A DNA stretch of 64,000 bases, taken from contig JAPJBO010001005.1 of the NCBI GenBank assembly GCA_030068145.1, positions 1-64,000 of the forward strand, in the 5' to 3' direction. The notes below the pieces were generated by a model that saw only the letters and a list, made by a program, of their open reading frames with translations, made no database searches and was not told the origin of the DNA. Positions 51,147 to 61,722 of this stretch are shown here, piece by piece. Numbering within the stretch: the first letter of the stretch is position 1; every line of letters begins with the position of its first letter. Origin of the DNA: Diplonema papillatum. Taxonomy: Eukaryota; Euglenozoa; Diplonemea; Diplonemida; Diplonemidae. The position numbers and the translations under genes were made by a program.

Positions 51147-54100
51147 TCACGATCGGCCCGCGGTCGCCTTGTGCAGCCTCTCGAGCATATCCCTTTTAGA
51201 CGGGTCGAGTGACGAGACTAGCTGCGCAGCATGGGCTTGTGCCTGAGCGTTTGTTGATGTTTGAAACGCTGCTTTTTAGAGTTAAAGTTCGCTTGCGAAC
51301 CCGGGATTTGAGAGTCTCCGGGTGACCTTCCACTATAGTGGTGGTTCATTCCCGAAAACTTGCAGGTGTCAGTGGGAGGCCAAAGAATGGTCGAAATGGT
51401 TCGCTTCATCGGGTAGAAATACTGCCCGAGCTCTGAACGGACACCGCTGCGAAAATCGGAACGTTCTACAAACACGCATAACCTGCGATCCCACCAAGTG
51501 CCAAAGAGAAACACTGTATCGTTTGCGCAGCCCAAGGACCCGAGTTACTTACTTCCTCCAAGGTGCACGGTCCGTCTCCTGATGGAATCCCTCTTTCCGG
51601 TTGCACGGTCAAAAGCTGTTCTAGTCCGTTTCGAGTTTCAAGGATCCGTGTTTTTATGTCTCCGGTCGAGACAGTACAGGCGGGTTGGGGTTCTTTCGTT
51701 GGGTGTGGACGTGTTCTGTCAGACGGCTCCATATTTTCTTCAGCTTCGGGTCGCCCGCTAAGAGGCGGGCGACTCTCGGTATTTTTTAACGGACGAAGTT
51801 AGGCAGCATACTTGGCTGTCGACTGGCATGGAAAGCGACGTGTGCTTTGCCAAGAAAGATCGCAAGTACGGACACAGCGGCTTCTCGCAGAGTCGGTACA
51901 CGGCGAGGAGAAGGGCGTCTCCTAGTTGGACCGTAATGTTCTGGTCGGGCGATGTTCGGCTGTCGTTGTGGGATTCCGGCAATACTGTTTTATGTCTCCG
52001 ACAACACCCCTCTCAAGGGCGTATAGAGAGGTATATGTCGATTCGTGTATTTGCGAGGTTCAGCTATCTTTCGAATGTGTTTGTTTCTGAGGTTCAGCTT
52101 TGTGCATGGGCCGAAGCTGGGATGGAAAGGTGTGTATCGCTTCCGCTGCCTTTGCGCAGCGGAAGTAAAACACTTTTTTTTTAGAGTGGACACTTTTACA
52201 CGGAAAAGAGGGCCGCTGGACATACGTCGTCAACGTCTTGATGCAGGCGAGTTGGACGGTGGCTGTGAGGTACTTTTGGGGGAGGCTCGTGAGGAGAGTG
52301 CTGGCCGCAGCGGCGGAGACGGGGCGGGCGCTCGGCTCGAGGATAGCGTCGAGGGTGAGCCAGACTTCGAAGTACTGCAGCTGCTCGGCCTCCGTCGAGC
52401 CGACGGCGGCGAGCGCCTCGCGGACGTCCGCTCCGCGGGCGACGAGCGCGCACCACGGCACGCACAGCGCCGCCGGCCAGTTCCAGCCGCGCTGCACGGC
52501 CCAGTACCCGCCCAGCTTCAGCGTGCAGCACCGGGCGAGCTGCTCCAGCCGCTCCCGGCCCAGGTGCGACGCCAGGCTCGCGCAGGCGGCCGCCACGACG
52601 GCGGCGGTCGCCAGGTCGTACCTCCCGTCCGCCACGTGCGTCGACAAAAACGACATGATCGCATCCTCCGCCGGCGCCGAACCCAACCGCGCACTCGTGC
52701 TGCACGCCAACGCAAACGCGCGCGACGCATTGCGCACGGGTTGTGCGTCTGTCCCCTTGAACCCGGCGATCGCTGCGACGAGCGGCTTGCTTGAAGCGGC
52801 GCAGGAGCACTTGCAGCAGCAGAGGGCGCTCGCGACGTCCATCGCGCCCGGGACCAAAGCTTCGAGCGACGGGTCCGACGACGGGAAGATGGAGTTCAGC
52901 ACGAAGCTGCTGCACTGCTGCACGGTTTCGCACAGGGCGCCCGGCTCGTGCTCCTCGATCACGCCGTGGCAGAGCAGGCGCAGGATCCGCCCGCAGAGCC
53001 GCGTGTTGCGCTGTTCGCGGGCCATCACCGACAGCAGCACGTTCAAGATCTGGCCCGCGTTCTGCGGGGTGAACACGCGCGCGCCGAGCACCTGCAGAAG
53101 GGTGTCGAGGGCTCCGACGAGCAGCGCGGGGGCTTCCTGAAACACCTTCAGAAACGGGTCTAGAGACGGGCCGATCTGCACCAGTGGCAAAGCTTGTGGG
53201 TTCACCACCACATGCGCTACTGCGTTGCCGATACCTGTATAGGGGTTTGGCTTACAAGAGTAAATAAGGTATTACCGCAGTTAGTTTACCGATGGCCGAG
53301 TCGGGGGCGCTTTTAACAAGTCCTAGAAAGCCTTTTACAGTAGTGGTAAAGTTAAGGTTGCTCTTGTGGATGGGGTAAAGCTTCGAGCGACGGGTCCGAC
53401 GACGGCCGGAATATGGAGTTCAGCGCGAAGCTGTTGCACTGCTGCACGGTTTCGCACAGGGCGCTCGGCTCGTGCTCCTCGATCACGCCCTGGCCCACGT
53501 TCTGCGGGGTGAACACCCGCGCACCGAGCACCTGCAGACGCGTGTCGAGGACGCCGACGAGCAGCACGGGGGCTTCCTGAAACACCTTTAGAAACGGATC
53601 CAGAGACGGGCCGATCTGCACCAGTGGTAAAGCTTGCTGGTTCACCACATGCGCTACTGCGTTTAGAGTAAACAGGGTAATAGTGGGTCTGCAGCACTGC
53701 AGTTAGATTACCGATGGCCAAGTCGGCGGCGCTTTTAACAAGTCCTAGGAAGCCTTTTACAGTAGTAAAGTAGTTTGCTCTTGACCAAGTCGTGTGCGCT
53801 TTTAAGAACCGTCACACGAATCCGGTCAGAGTAGTAGTAAAGTGTTCTGCTCTCGTGGCGACAATCCCGGTCGCGAAAGATACGTTTCCTTCACCGATGC
53901 CCAAGCTGGCATGGCTCCAACACGAGGATGCCGCCCCGCTTTGGTGTGCACTCAGCCATCACAGCCCTCCAGCACCTCAATTCGTTTACGTAAAAGCAGG
54001 CGCTTCGTTCGAACTCCGAGCGGGTGGACACATAATGTCTAACGTAAAGACCACCGACAAGGAGGCTGGGATTGTGCTTCAACTTCATGAATCGGCCACC

Positions 54101-57100
54101 GACCAATCGAGAAAGAAGACATCATCCAAGAAATACAGAAACGTCTGGCGATAAATACTGATGATGGCCGCGTCGTGCAACCGAAGATCAACGGCGAGTC
54201 CGGGTCGAGAGTCTACGACGCGTTGTACATAGGCTCGATCCAAACGGTTCATGGACAGTTGCGAGCCTTTGGTAGGGAAGCCCTGTTCGCAAACCAATTG
54301 CTGAACAGGGGCGACTATGACCAGAGGCAAAGATTCGCGATGGTTTGGCTGAACGCGCTGCCCGGTTGAAACACACACCAAGGAGGCATTTCACAGCCTC
54401 CGATGATTGTGGTGGGTGATGGGGGTTGCGTACTTCGATGGATGGCAGGGGACTCCACAACGAGAAGCCGGCAACAATCTGTTGAGGCTGGTCCGCATGC
54501 AATACAACTATGTGCGGTACAAGGTCCCCAGACGCGAGTTGAAGGTCGAATAGGCGAAGCAGGGTGAGGACCCTTCAGGTCCTACGAACACCGTCGACAA
54601 AGCTGCGGCGGTTGTCATGCAGCGCATGAACAAGAAAGTGCAGCGTTCAACTCCAGCTTGGAAAAAGAGTCAGGGAAAAGCCACGGCCGGGGCGAAATGA
54701 CTGGGTCCGCTCCGGCTGCAACCAACAACGCCAGTACTCAACAACAACAACAACAAAACTACGCAATTCTTCCACGTCAGCAATGGCAAAGTGAAAAGAA
54801 AGTCCGTAAGTTCCATGACGGGCGGAAGGCCGGGGTATCTGCGAGGGGTCCGCGTCCGGCATGCTCCAACCCCTTGCCAGGGAAGAAAGACAGGACACAA
54901 GACGCGTCACTGGCTAACCACGGTTGATTCCGGAAAATGATGAGGGGAGGGAATTGTTTCGCGTTCAACAAAAAAGACCCACTTTGTAGTTGTATTGTTT
55001 CTCCCCCTCTAGCCTCCTTCGAAGTAAGCACAAGGCAGCCCCTCGAGTATTTCGTTGGACGCTTTGCCCTGAACGTTTGTTTCTTGGTAGGGCACAAGGA
55101 AACGCCGTGGATATCCTGCGACGCGTTCTTATTTCCTCCAACATTGCATGGAACGTCCACCCGGTCACCTTCTTTACGAAGGCGACTGCATCAGTTCATT
55201 CGAACGACATAATGTTTTTTCGTTGACCGCACTACCCTGAGCCCAAAACCTGGACGTGATTTCAGGTGGCAAATTGGCAAAATGATCATGATCAGAAGGT
55301 CCTACTTGGGCGGTTCAGTTTCCTCACACATTGCATGTTTTGTTGAACGCTTACGCCCGCCACTGAACCCAGATTTACCTGTGTTTTATGTGGGCTACAG
55401 CCCATTTACCTCCTTTGTCTATCGCAACTGGCAGTCTCCTCAAGCATTTCCTACAAAGCAGGTGCTTATACAAAAAAAAAAAGAGGGGGGGAACGAGCAT
55501 GAAGCTCAATCTTGCGCCGTTCTGGTGTTGCAGGCGGTCTGGGTCCTGTCTTCGAGGAGCTGGAGCCCCTCGAATGGTTCCACGCGGAGGACGCGGACAT
55601 CCACTACACCGCAATAAAGAGGGAAGCCGACAGAAAATGGGGAGCTGCCAAAAAGGCGACGCATCCTGCACGTGGTCGTGTACGAAGCATGGGTGACAGG
55701 CATGCACGACGAGACCCCAGAGACGTTCGTGACGGTGGTCGACAAGTTTCTGGCGAGTAGCCACGGCTCTCCCTGTTGGAGTTGGCGGTGATCGAGGGAA
55801 ATGGAGAACATGCCAGCGTCCGCTTTCGGACGGGGAGAAGTGGTACGGGTGCCACACCACCCGGGAGAGGAAGGAGGCCGCCAGGGAGGAGGGCAAGAGG
55901 CGATCGCGGAAGCCGGACGAGGCAAGGGTTGAGCTGGTGGTGCAGGAGCGGCTGCACAAATTGGACTGACCAGCCTCCCGGCAGTCCTTGTTCCGCAACG
56001 TGCCACCCTCAACGCCTACCAGGCGGTGATCGAGACGAATCCGGCGCTGGCCCTGCCCTACGTTGATCCACCCTACACCCCTAAGAAGTCCGAGTGGAAG
56101 GTATGTGGGGTCGACGCGGTCCAGAGAGGACTCCTGCTCCAGAGGTATATGGTAGTAGCCAGCCTCACCGGGTGCTTTGGATCCCCAACCGTGGCCAGTG
56201 ATTCTGGGCCTGCTACCCACGGTGGTAGCAGGCATAGCGGCCAAGTTGGCGACGAGATGGCGGCCGAGTACGACGACAAGCTCCGCATGCTGTTCGCCGA
56301 GGACCGAAGGCCGCGGAGGGCACGGAGGCGGGCCACCACTGACAAGAGGGAGAACGCGGCTGATGTATGGAAGAAGGTCGAAGAGACGGGAATCGAACAC
56401 TGGGGGCTGGGGGCGACGCAGCTGGGTCTCGGGGAGGGTGCGAGTTGAAATGGAACAGCAGCGTCCGGTCTTGATGGCACACCCGACACCACCTGCTACT
56501 TCCAGGTGCCGGCTGGAGTTCAACTCCGATCCGCCCAGGAAGTGACGAAACGGGACAGTGTTGGCACGCTAAAAGCCTCGCCCCGCAACCTGCCACGGCT
56601 CTTGGCGTTGATGGCGAGTAGAGACCTGCTGCGCGCAACCTTATCGGATTGCTCCCGACTTGGATCGGACCCTGCGAAGCGACATTCTACTACTGAAAGA
56701 TGCGCAGTCGACGATAAACAAGCTCATCAACAAAGCGGGGCACATCGAAAAAAGTGAGTGTTGCAACACTCTCGCGCACGTCAATAGTAAAGTGCGAATA
56801 ATGCTTGCCTGCCTGCATGACACCTGCACGGTACTGATCTCATGCCTGCACAATACCTAAGGTTGCTGGTACTAAAAAAGCAGGTTCGCAGTTAGAAGAA
56901 AACAGAAGGGAAAAGAGGCGCAAGCACACCTCTGGCCAGCGTGATGCGCACGGCCTCCGGCGTGGACGGGTCGCAAAGCTGCTGCCACTGCAGGTTGATG
57001 AGCTCCGCGTGGGACTCGGGCGGCAGGAGCTTGTTCGCGACGGCGGAGGCGGCCAGGCAGGCGCGGGCCCGCGTCGCGGAGTCGACGGCGGCGCTCGCCG

Positions 57101-58959
57101 CGATGCGGCGGAGCAGGTCGATGGGCACCAGCTCCGGTGGCAGCTGCTCGGCCTCGCACACTTTTTCGAGCGCCAGCAAGTACGCGTTGGCTCGCTTCGC
57201 GCCGCCCGGCTGTCCGGCATACTTCTCGACGCCCTGCCGCAGCACCGCGCTCACCGTCACCGCGGCGTTCGGCACCGGCGGAGAGGGTCCGTCGTCCTCC
57301 GGATCCCGGAGGAGGAGGCTGACCAGCCACACGCACGCGTCGCGCGCGTTCTCCGGCGCGTCGATGGTGCACGCGCAGTCGAACGTGCTCTCCTCGTCGC
57401 CGTCGTCGAACTCTTCGAGCGCGTTCTCCGCGGCGCACTCCACGACGCAGGGCAGACACTGCACGAACTCCGGCCCCGGAGTCACCGTGCTCGCAAACGC
57501 AGCCACTGCCATCACCGTGTTTCGCACCGCCGTGAGATCCGAGTAAAACCCTGGTCGTAAGTTTCAGAGTTAAAGGGGTCGCTTAGAGTGTCCGGGTGAC
57601 CTTCGTCGAATGGGTTAGTTTAAAGCTAATACGTACGCGGGGGGTTGGGGGATTGCAAGAACGTGCTTGGGGGGTTGGGGGAGGGCATTCATGGCTTCTG
57701 TCGTGTACACTTTACTTGCTTGCTTTGGCAATCCAGGGTTCGTAACAATTTATGACCGACACCAGGTTAGGGGAGTATTCGTACACAGTCGCCGCGATGT
57801 TCGGCACCGGCGGAGGGTCCGTCGTCCTCCGGATCCCGGAGGAGGAGGCTGACCAGCCACGCGCACGCGTCGCGCGCATTCTCCGGCGCGTCGATGGTGC
57901 ACGCGCAGTCGAACGTGCTCTCCTCGTCGCCGTCGTCGAACTCTCAAGGTTTCATACCCCACTTTGGGAGCCGTACACTCCCCTTTTTAGTCCTTTCGAT
58001 GGGGATTTCAGTCCTGTTCCGATGCGAGCACAACTCGGTTTCATTGTGTTTTCCTTCGTTTTGAAAAAAGAGAGGGTTTGGATGGGATTGTGGCTCGTAA
58101 CCAACCGCCAAGGGACACTAAGTTCAAGGGTTGAAAGTGTTTAAAGTGGGGGCGGGTGCGTACCTGCGACGCCTTGCCGGGTGAACAGGGGCGCGCCGCC
58201 GGGGCGGCCGGCGTCGGCGATTTTTTCGGCGTAGTGCGCGAACACGCGCGCCGCCGCCGGGTAGAGGGCGGCCGCGATCGGCGGCTGCAGCAGCGTCGCG
58301 ATCTGCATCGCGTCGGCCACTAACTCGGGGTCCGCGACCGGCAGCCGCGCGAGCACCTGCTGGAACGACTGCGTCAGCTCGGTGCGCCGCTGCGGCGCCG
58401 CCACGAAGGCCGCGCGGGCGAGCGCCAGCTTTTTGCCGTACGCCGGCCCCGAAACCGCGGGCGCAACGACATACCGGTGCAGCACGTCCCCCAAGCTGCC
58501 CTTCGGCAGCGACCGAGCGGTCAACGCATGCAGGAAACGCTCCGCGTGCGGTGAGTCGCTCGAAGCGCACGCCGCGACGAGCCCCTCCGCACCCTCGTCC
58601 GTGACCCCCCGCAGGATGTCCGCCAGAAGCGCGCAAGCCGTGCGCGCCACCGCGGGATCGTCCGCTTCCCCGCCCAGCACCAGCCGCCCGCAAGCCTCGC
58701 GGAGCTGGCCGAACAGCGCGGTCAACGCGGCTCGCTGCTCCGCGTCAGCGACCTCCTTTTCGGCCATCCTGCCCAGCATCAGCCCCGCGAGCTGCCGCTG
58801 TGCGGAGGAGGCGGCGGCGTCCCACGACGGGGGGACGTCTCGCCACATGAACACTTGGGCCAGGTGCCCGGCGAGGCTGGCGCCCCTGTCCAGCAGCCAC
58901 GTGTCGGCGCCGGGCTGCCCAGCCACGGCCCCGCTCAGCGCTCTGTAAACATCGTCCAT
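51147..58959 (-). CDS. importin-beta-like karyopherin (transportin-3/importin-13 type)
   Basis: Exons 58959-58164, 57550-56930, 53234-52226 and 51959-51812 fit in phase (858 residues). A probable terminal exon is 51268-51147 (..LVSSLDPSKRDMLERLHKAT..), whose best frame does not follow directly in phase, so one boundary or small exon is missing. The protein is helical throughout, with HEAT-like pairs: DDVYRALSGAV then AQRQLAGLMLGRMAEKEV near the N-terminus, ALFGQLREACGRLVLG, and SLDPFLKVFQEAPALLVGAL then QILNVLLSVMAREQ in exon 3. Length, helical solenoid character and the N-terminal pattern suit exportin-1-like nuclear transport receptors such as TNPO3/IPO13. I cannot exclude another HEAT-repeat protein. 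Donors are GTACGC, GTGTGC, GTATGT and GTATGC. Exon 1 starts at the ATG at 58959; the open frame reaches 58965 only through a GTG. Confidence 0.72.
51273..51335. repeat. AAAGTTCGCTTGA box next to the last karyopherin exon
   Basis: TTTTTAGAGTTAAAGTTCGC followed by GTCTCCGGGTGACCTT. On the minus strand it reads CAAGCGAACTTTAACTCTAA then AAAGCAG, the presumed acceptor of the terminal exon at 51268. Confidence 0.7.
53366..53790 (-). pseudogene. decayed duplicate of karyopherin exon 3 start and flanking intron
   Basis: Sequence from AAGCTTCGAGCGACGGGTCC through CAGTGGTAAAGCTTG and on to CTTTTAACAAGTCCTAGGAA repeats the block at about 52855-53365. Residues such as LPLVQIGPSLDPFLKVFQEA survive, but an internal stretch is deleted and the frame ends early. 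A third flank fragment lies at about 53783-53860. It sits upstream (5') of the working exon. Confidence 0.85.
53800..54930 (+). mobile_element. broken mobile-element-like coding remnant, class unknown
   Basis: The plus strand, opposite to every host gene, has several protein-like open stretches in different frames, one with YDALYIGSIQTVHGQLRAFG and one basic, Gln/Asn-rich stretch near the right end. It lies in karyopherin intron 2. The look is of an old inserted element that is broken several times. I cannot name a family. Confidence 0.4.
54960..55062 (-). repeat. SINE head fragment, minus orientation
   Basis: GCGTTCAACAAAAAAGACCC..GTTTCTCCCCCTCTAGCCTC..AGGCAGCCCCTCGAGTATTT is the reverse of the SINE head and the start of its body. 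Confidence 0.8.
55215..55490 (+). repeat. SINE-like retroposon with upstream module
   Basis: GTTGACCGCACTACCCTGAG..CATGATCAGAAGGTCCTAC is the same upstream module as at 17785-17900. The SINE body follows (55342) and ends AAGCAGGTGCTTATAC plus 11 A. Two copies sharing the module imply a longer composite retroposon. Confidence 0.85.
55500..56860 (+). mobile_element. second broken coding-like remnant, class unknown
   Basis: GC-rich plus-strand sequence with open stretches in changing frames, for example one containing ETNPALALPYVDPPYTPKKS and one near 56690 reading LLKDAQSTINKLINKAGHIE before a GTGAGT. It lies in karyopherin intron 2, directly after a SINE tail. It looks like the remains of an inserted element, broken in several places; the family is not recognised. 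Confidence 0.35.
57799..57945 (-). pseudogene. decayed partial copy of karyopherin exon 2
   Basis: TTCGGCACCGGCGGAGGGTC through CCGGATCCCGGAGGAGGAGG to CTCGTCGCCGTCGTCGAACT repeats exon 2 at about 57268-57417 almost exactly. It has no splice sites or flanking coding sequence. It lies in intron 1, upstream of the working exon. Confidence 0.85.
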
Positions 58960-58989
58960 GCTCACACGCCACCCTCCCCTCCACTACTG

Positions 58990-59640
58990 CCCCTCCAACG
59001 GAGCCACCGTTCCTTTGTACGTGTGTGTGTGTTTAAGTTGAGGGTAACATCTGAATCGAAGTATAGCCCACTTAGTCGGCTTTGAGTTTCCGACACGTTG
59101 CTTTTGGGTCCTGTGACCTGGGTGGGGCGGGATCCTTCGGGGACGGATAGAGCGTGGGAGGCTGTCAGCTTCTCCATCCGGCACTCGGCTCAAGACTTCT
59201 GTTTTCATCTTGCGGTGTGAGCTGCACAAGGTTTTCGGCCCCGTGCAACAGCTGAGTGTCTCTCACCCGAGGATGTGGCAAGCTCTCTCTGTGCAATGAG
59301 CTTGGTCTGACTAGCTGTTCCAAACTCCTGGTGCAAGCACCCGTCATGGTCGGCAGTCGCCACCTGGGTCACAGTTTTGAGTCCTGTTCCGAGACTCGCT
59401 CGCACGGGGAAGTGGCGCGAATCACTTGTCGCCAAGCATTCTGCAATGCTGACGACTGCTACCACCCCTACGTGTGTGAGTGTGTGTTGAAGCTCAGTAA
59501 TGGGTCGGAGTATAGCCCGTCTACACAACGCGTTCACGCCTTCTGCTGAGGCGCCTGCCGGCCGCTCGTGGTGCACGTACGCGGTAGAGTAGCCTCATTT
59601 GTTGTGTGGAAGTGAGAAACGTCTTGAGCGAAGTGTATCC
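58990..59640. other. no gene seen; shares short repeats with the 59890-59960 region
   Basis: 59082-59150 (CGGCTTTGAGTTTCCGACAC..GGGTGGGGCGGGATCCTT) is paralleled at 59896-59957 (CGGTTTTGAGTTCCAACGAG..GGGTGGGGCGGGATCCTT). No coding or RNA gene is supported. Confidence 0.55.
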
Positions 59641-59649
59641 TACTTGTCG

Positions 59650-59906
59650 CTTGTCTGGTGGTGTCATTCCGTCAATTCCTTGAAGTCTCAGCCTTTTGCA
59701 AATGTACTCCCCCTGAACCCATAATCTTTAATTTTTTGTTCGGGGAGTGCCGTGGGAGCCAAAATGACTTCCCTCGATCCTGAGACGGCATCGTTTACAG
59801 TACGAAGGTATCTAATCACCTTGGATCCCCACGCTCTCGCTCTTGATTAATGAAGACATTCTTGTCGAATGCTTTCGCAGAAGTTCGTTTCACCGGTCGG
59901 TTTTGA
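59650..59906 (-). rRNA. partial, degenerate 18S rRNA fragment
   Basis: On the minus strand GCGAAAGCATTCGACAAGAA, CTTCATTAATCAAGAGCGAG, GGTGATTAGATACCTTCGTA, TGTAAACGATGCCG, GGGGGAGTACATTTGCAAAA and AAGGAATTGACGGAATGACA follow the order of the small-subunit rRNA centre (about E. coli 690-930). The segment between GATACC and TGTAAACGATG is ~12 bases shorter than usual, and both ends stop abruptly, so this is a fragment, not a working gene. The TGTAAACGATG wording recalls euglenozoan rRNAs, but that is weak evidence. Confidence 0.85.
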
Positions 59907-61510
59907 GTTCCAACGAGTTCTGGGTCCCCTCTCGTGGGTGGGGCGGGATCCTTGGGCATAACCTTCTTCAGTAGCAAGTTCCACGAGGACAGAAGCCTGC
60001 TCGCACTGAATACAAAGCGCACCGGCTTCTGAGGACACTCGGAGAGAAGAGGGGAAAAGAGACTGAAAAATGACGACAGAAACCTAGCTTTCGGAGCGGG
60101 CGAGGCCCGCTCTTTTCAATTGAGACCTTTTTCGACGGGTGGGAGGGGAGTTGAAGGACCAGCGTGGAGTCCAAGCAGGGGGGGGGGGGGAAAGGAAGAA
60201 TGGGGGGGGGAGTGGGCAAAGAGAAACAAACTGAGAAGAAGCGGCGATAAGACAGTAACGAGATAAATACGTGCGCATTGGGATGCTCATGCGCTCAACA
60301 CCGCACTGGTCTTATCAGCACCGTGTTTCGGTCCTTTGGGCCACGGACACATCATAACAAGGCGGACCACCATTGGATAGGTACTCGACTTTTTTGGAGG
60401 TCATACAGGGGTCATATAGAGGTCGCATGGGTCCTATAGGTCGCAAAAAAGTTGCTCACAGGTGTCCTAACACAATGTAGTGCTCCTAAAGTAGACGAAA
60501 TTTGAGTGCGGCAAACAAAATTTTAACCAGCTGAAATTGGGACCCCGCACACTGAAATCAAGTCCTCCTAAGCAGACGACAGCGGTGTGAGTCTGGTTGG
60601 TCAGGCGGTTCGTACCTCGTCACAGCCAGGACCACCCGTACCACGAGAGCACATGTTCGCGCCCCTACGACCGTGTCAGAGCGATCAACAAAAAGCTCAG
60701 GGCGCCTGCCCTGCTTGTGACTACGACTCGACTCGCCAAAATGCACTTGCCCGCCTTCTTTTTACAGTGGCAAAACTCCGCCGAGTCAACCTATGGGGTT
60801 GCCGTGTGCAGCACCAACGGTTGAAGTACCAAAGGAAAAAAGAGTGCGAGGAAGTTATCCTACGAGCTGGGGTTGTACGCCGCGCGCGCGAGGACTAGAA
60901 TGGGAGTGGGGGGAGACGGTGCGTGGAAAGAAGCCAGGTAGCTAACCTAAGGTGAATGGAAAAAAAGAAAGGCTAAGAAGAAAACGGATAAGATACAAAG
61001 CATAAAGGGAGGAAGGAAGTCATAAGAGGGCGCGGGAGCCCTGCGGGAGGAATGGTTGGACCGCGCAGCTCTTGACGGAAAGCGGAAAAAAAGAGGGCGT
61101 TTAACTTCGCTTTTTCTCACGAAAGGAAAGGGGGGGGGGGGGGGGGGGGAAGAAGGGGGGGCCAGAAGCTGTCAAGATATTGGAATTTTTCGAATCAAAG
61201 TGGGTCGAGCCACTTCTGTCCAGCTAGCAGAACCAACTCACGCCCCCCAAAAAAAACACGCCGAACATTGATTTTGACACTTTTCCAACCGACAAAAGAC
61301 GATAAAACGATGACGTTTCCAGGAGACGTTCAGGCCGCTGTTGAGGATAAGAAGGGCTGTAGTTCTGCCTTCTAGAATCAAGGAAGCTGGAGAGCTGTCG
61401 CACTAACTTGAATTGAAGCTGCCCACAGTAAACCTGGAGGACAAGATTTTAGTGCTGCGCCGTGCATGGCGCTGAAAAGGCAACGGTGGGACTGACGATG
61501 ATGGTCGTGA
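59907..61510. other. no gene seen
   Basis: Low-complexity purine-rich stretches and poly-G runs (60179-60194, 61129-61150). Only short frames without protein character occur. Confidence 0.55.
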
Positions 61511-61520
61511 TCCAAAGACA

Positions 61521-61722
61521 GTTGAAGTATGGCTAAAGATAAAGTGGTGTCACCTGAGGGGGTAATCTCAGGGCCGCCCACGTGATAAGCCGTTAAGCAT
61601 TGAGTTCTTTTAAGTACATGAACCACATGGATTAGCATGCACTGCCGTTAAGCAGCGGCTGCCGGCTTATCCCGTGACACCTTTTATACGTACGTTATTG
61701 AAAGAGTAGCGTTGGCACTCTT
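61521..61722. repeat. structured repeat family 1, reference copy A
   Basis: Flank GTTGAAGTATGGCTAAAGAT, core 61546-61681 bounded by GGTGTCAC and GTGACACC, then flank AAGAGTAGCGTTGGCA. Helices: outer 8 bp; CCTGAG with CTCAGG; GATAAGCCG with CGGCTTATC. AGCAGCGGCTGCC lies between the strands of a possible local stem GCCG with CGGC. This copy is intergenic. Confidence 0.88.

Noticed and set aside
55375-56523. 382-residue minus-strand frame
   Set aside because: It runs into the SINE at one end and is antisense to the more protein-like plus-strand stretches. No domain is seen.
61630-61660. GATTAGCATG, a word also found in U6 snRNA
   Set aside because: Ten bases only, changed in copy A' and absent in copy C. 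No ACAGAGA box or stem-loop of U6 is present.
61546-61681. TPP-riboswitch-like CTGAGA..ACCC wording in the structured repeat (minus strand)
   Set aside because: The word lies in a hairpin whose sequence is replaced in copy B, so it is not conserved. The rest of the TPP aptamer is absent.
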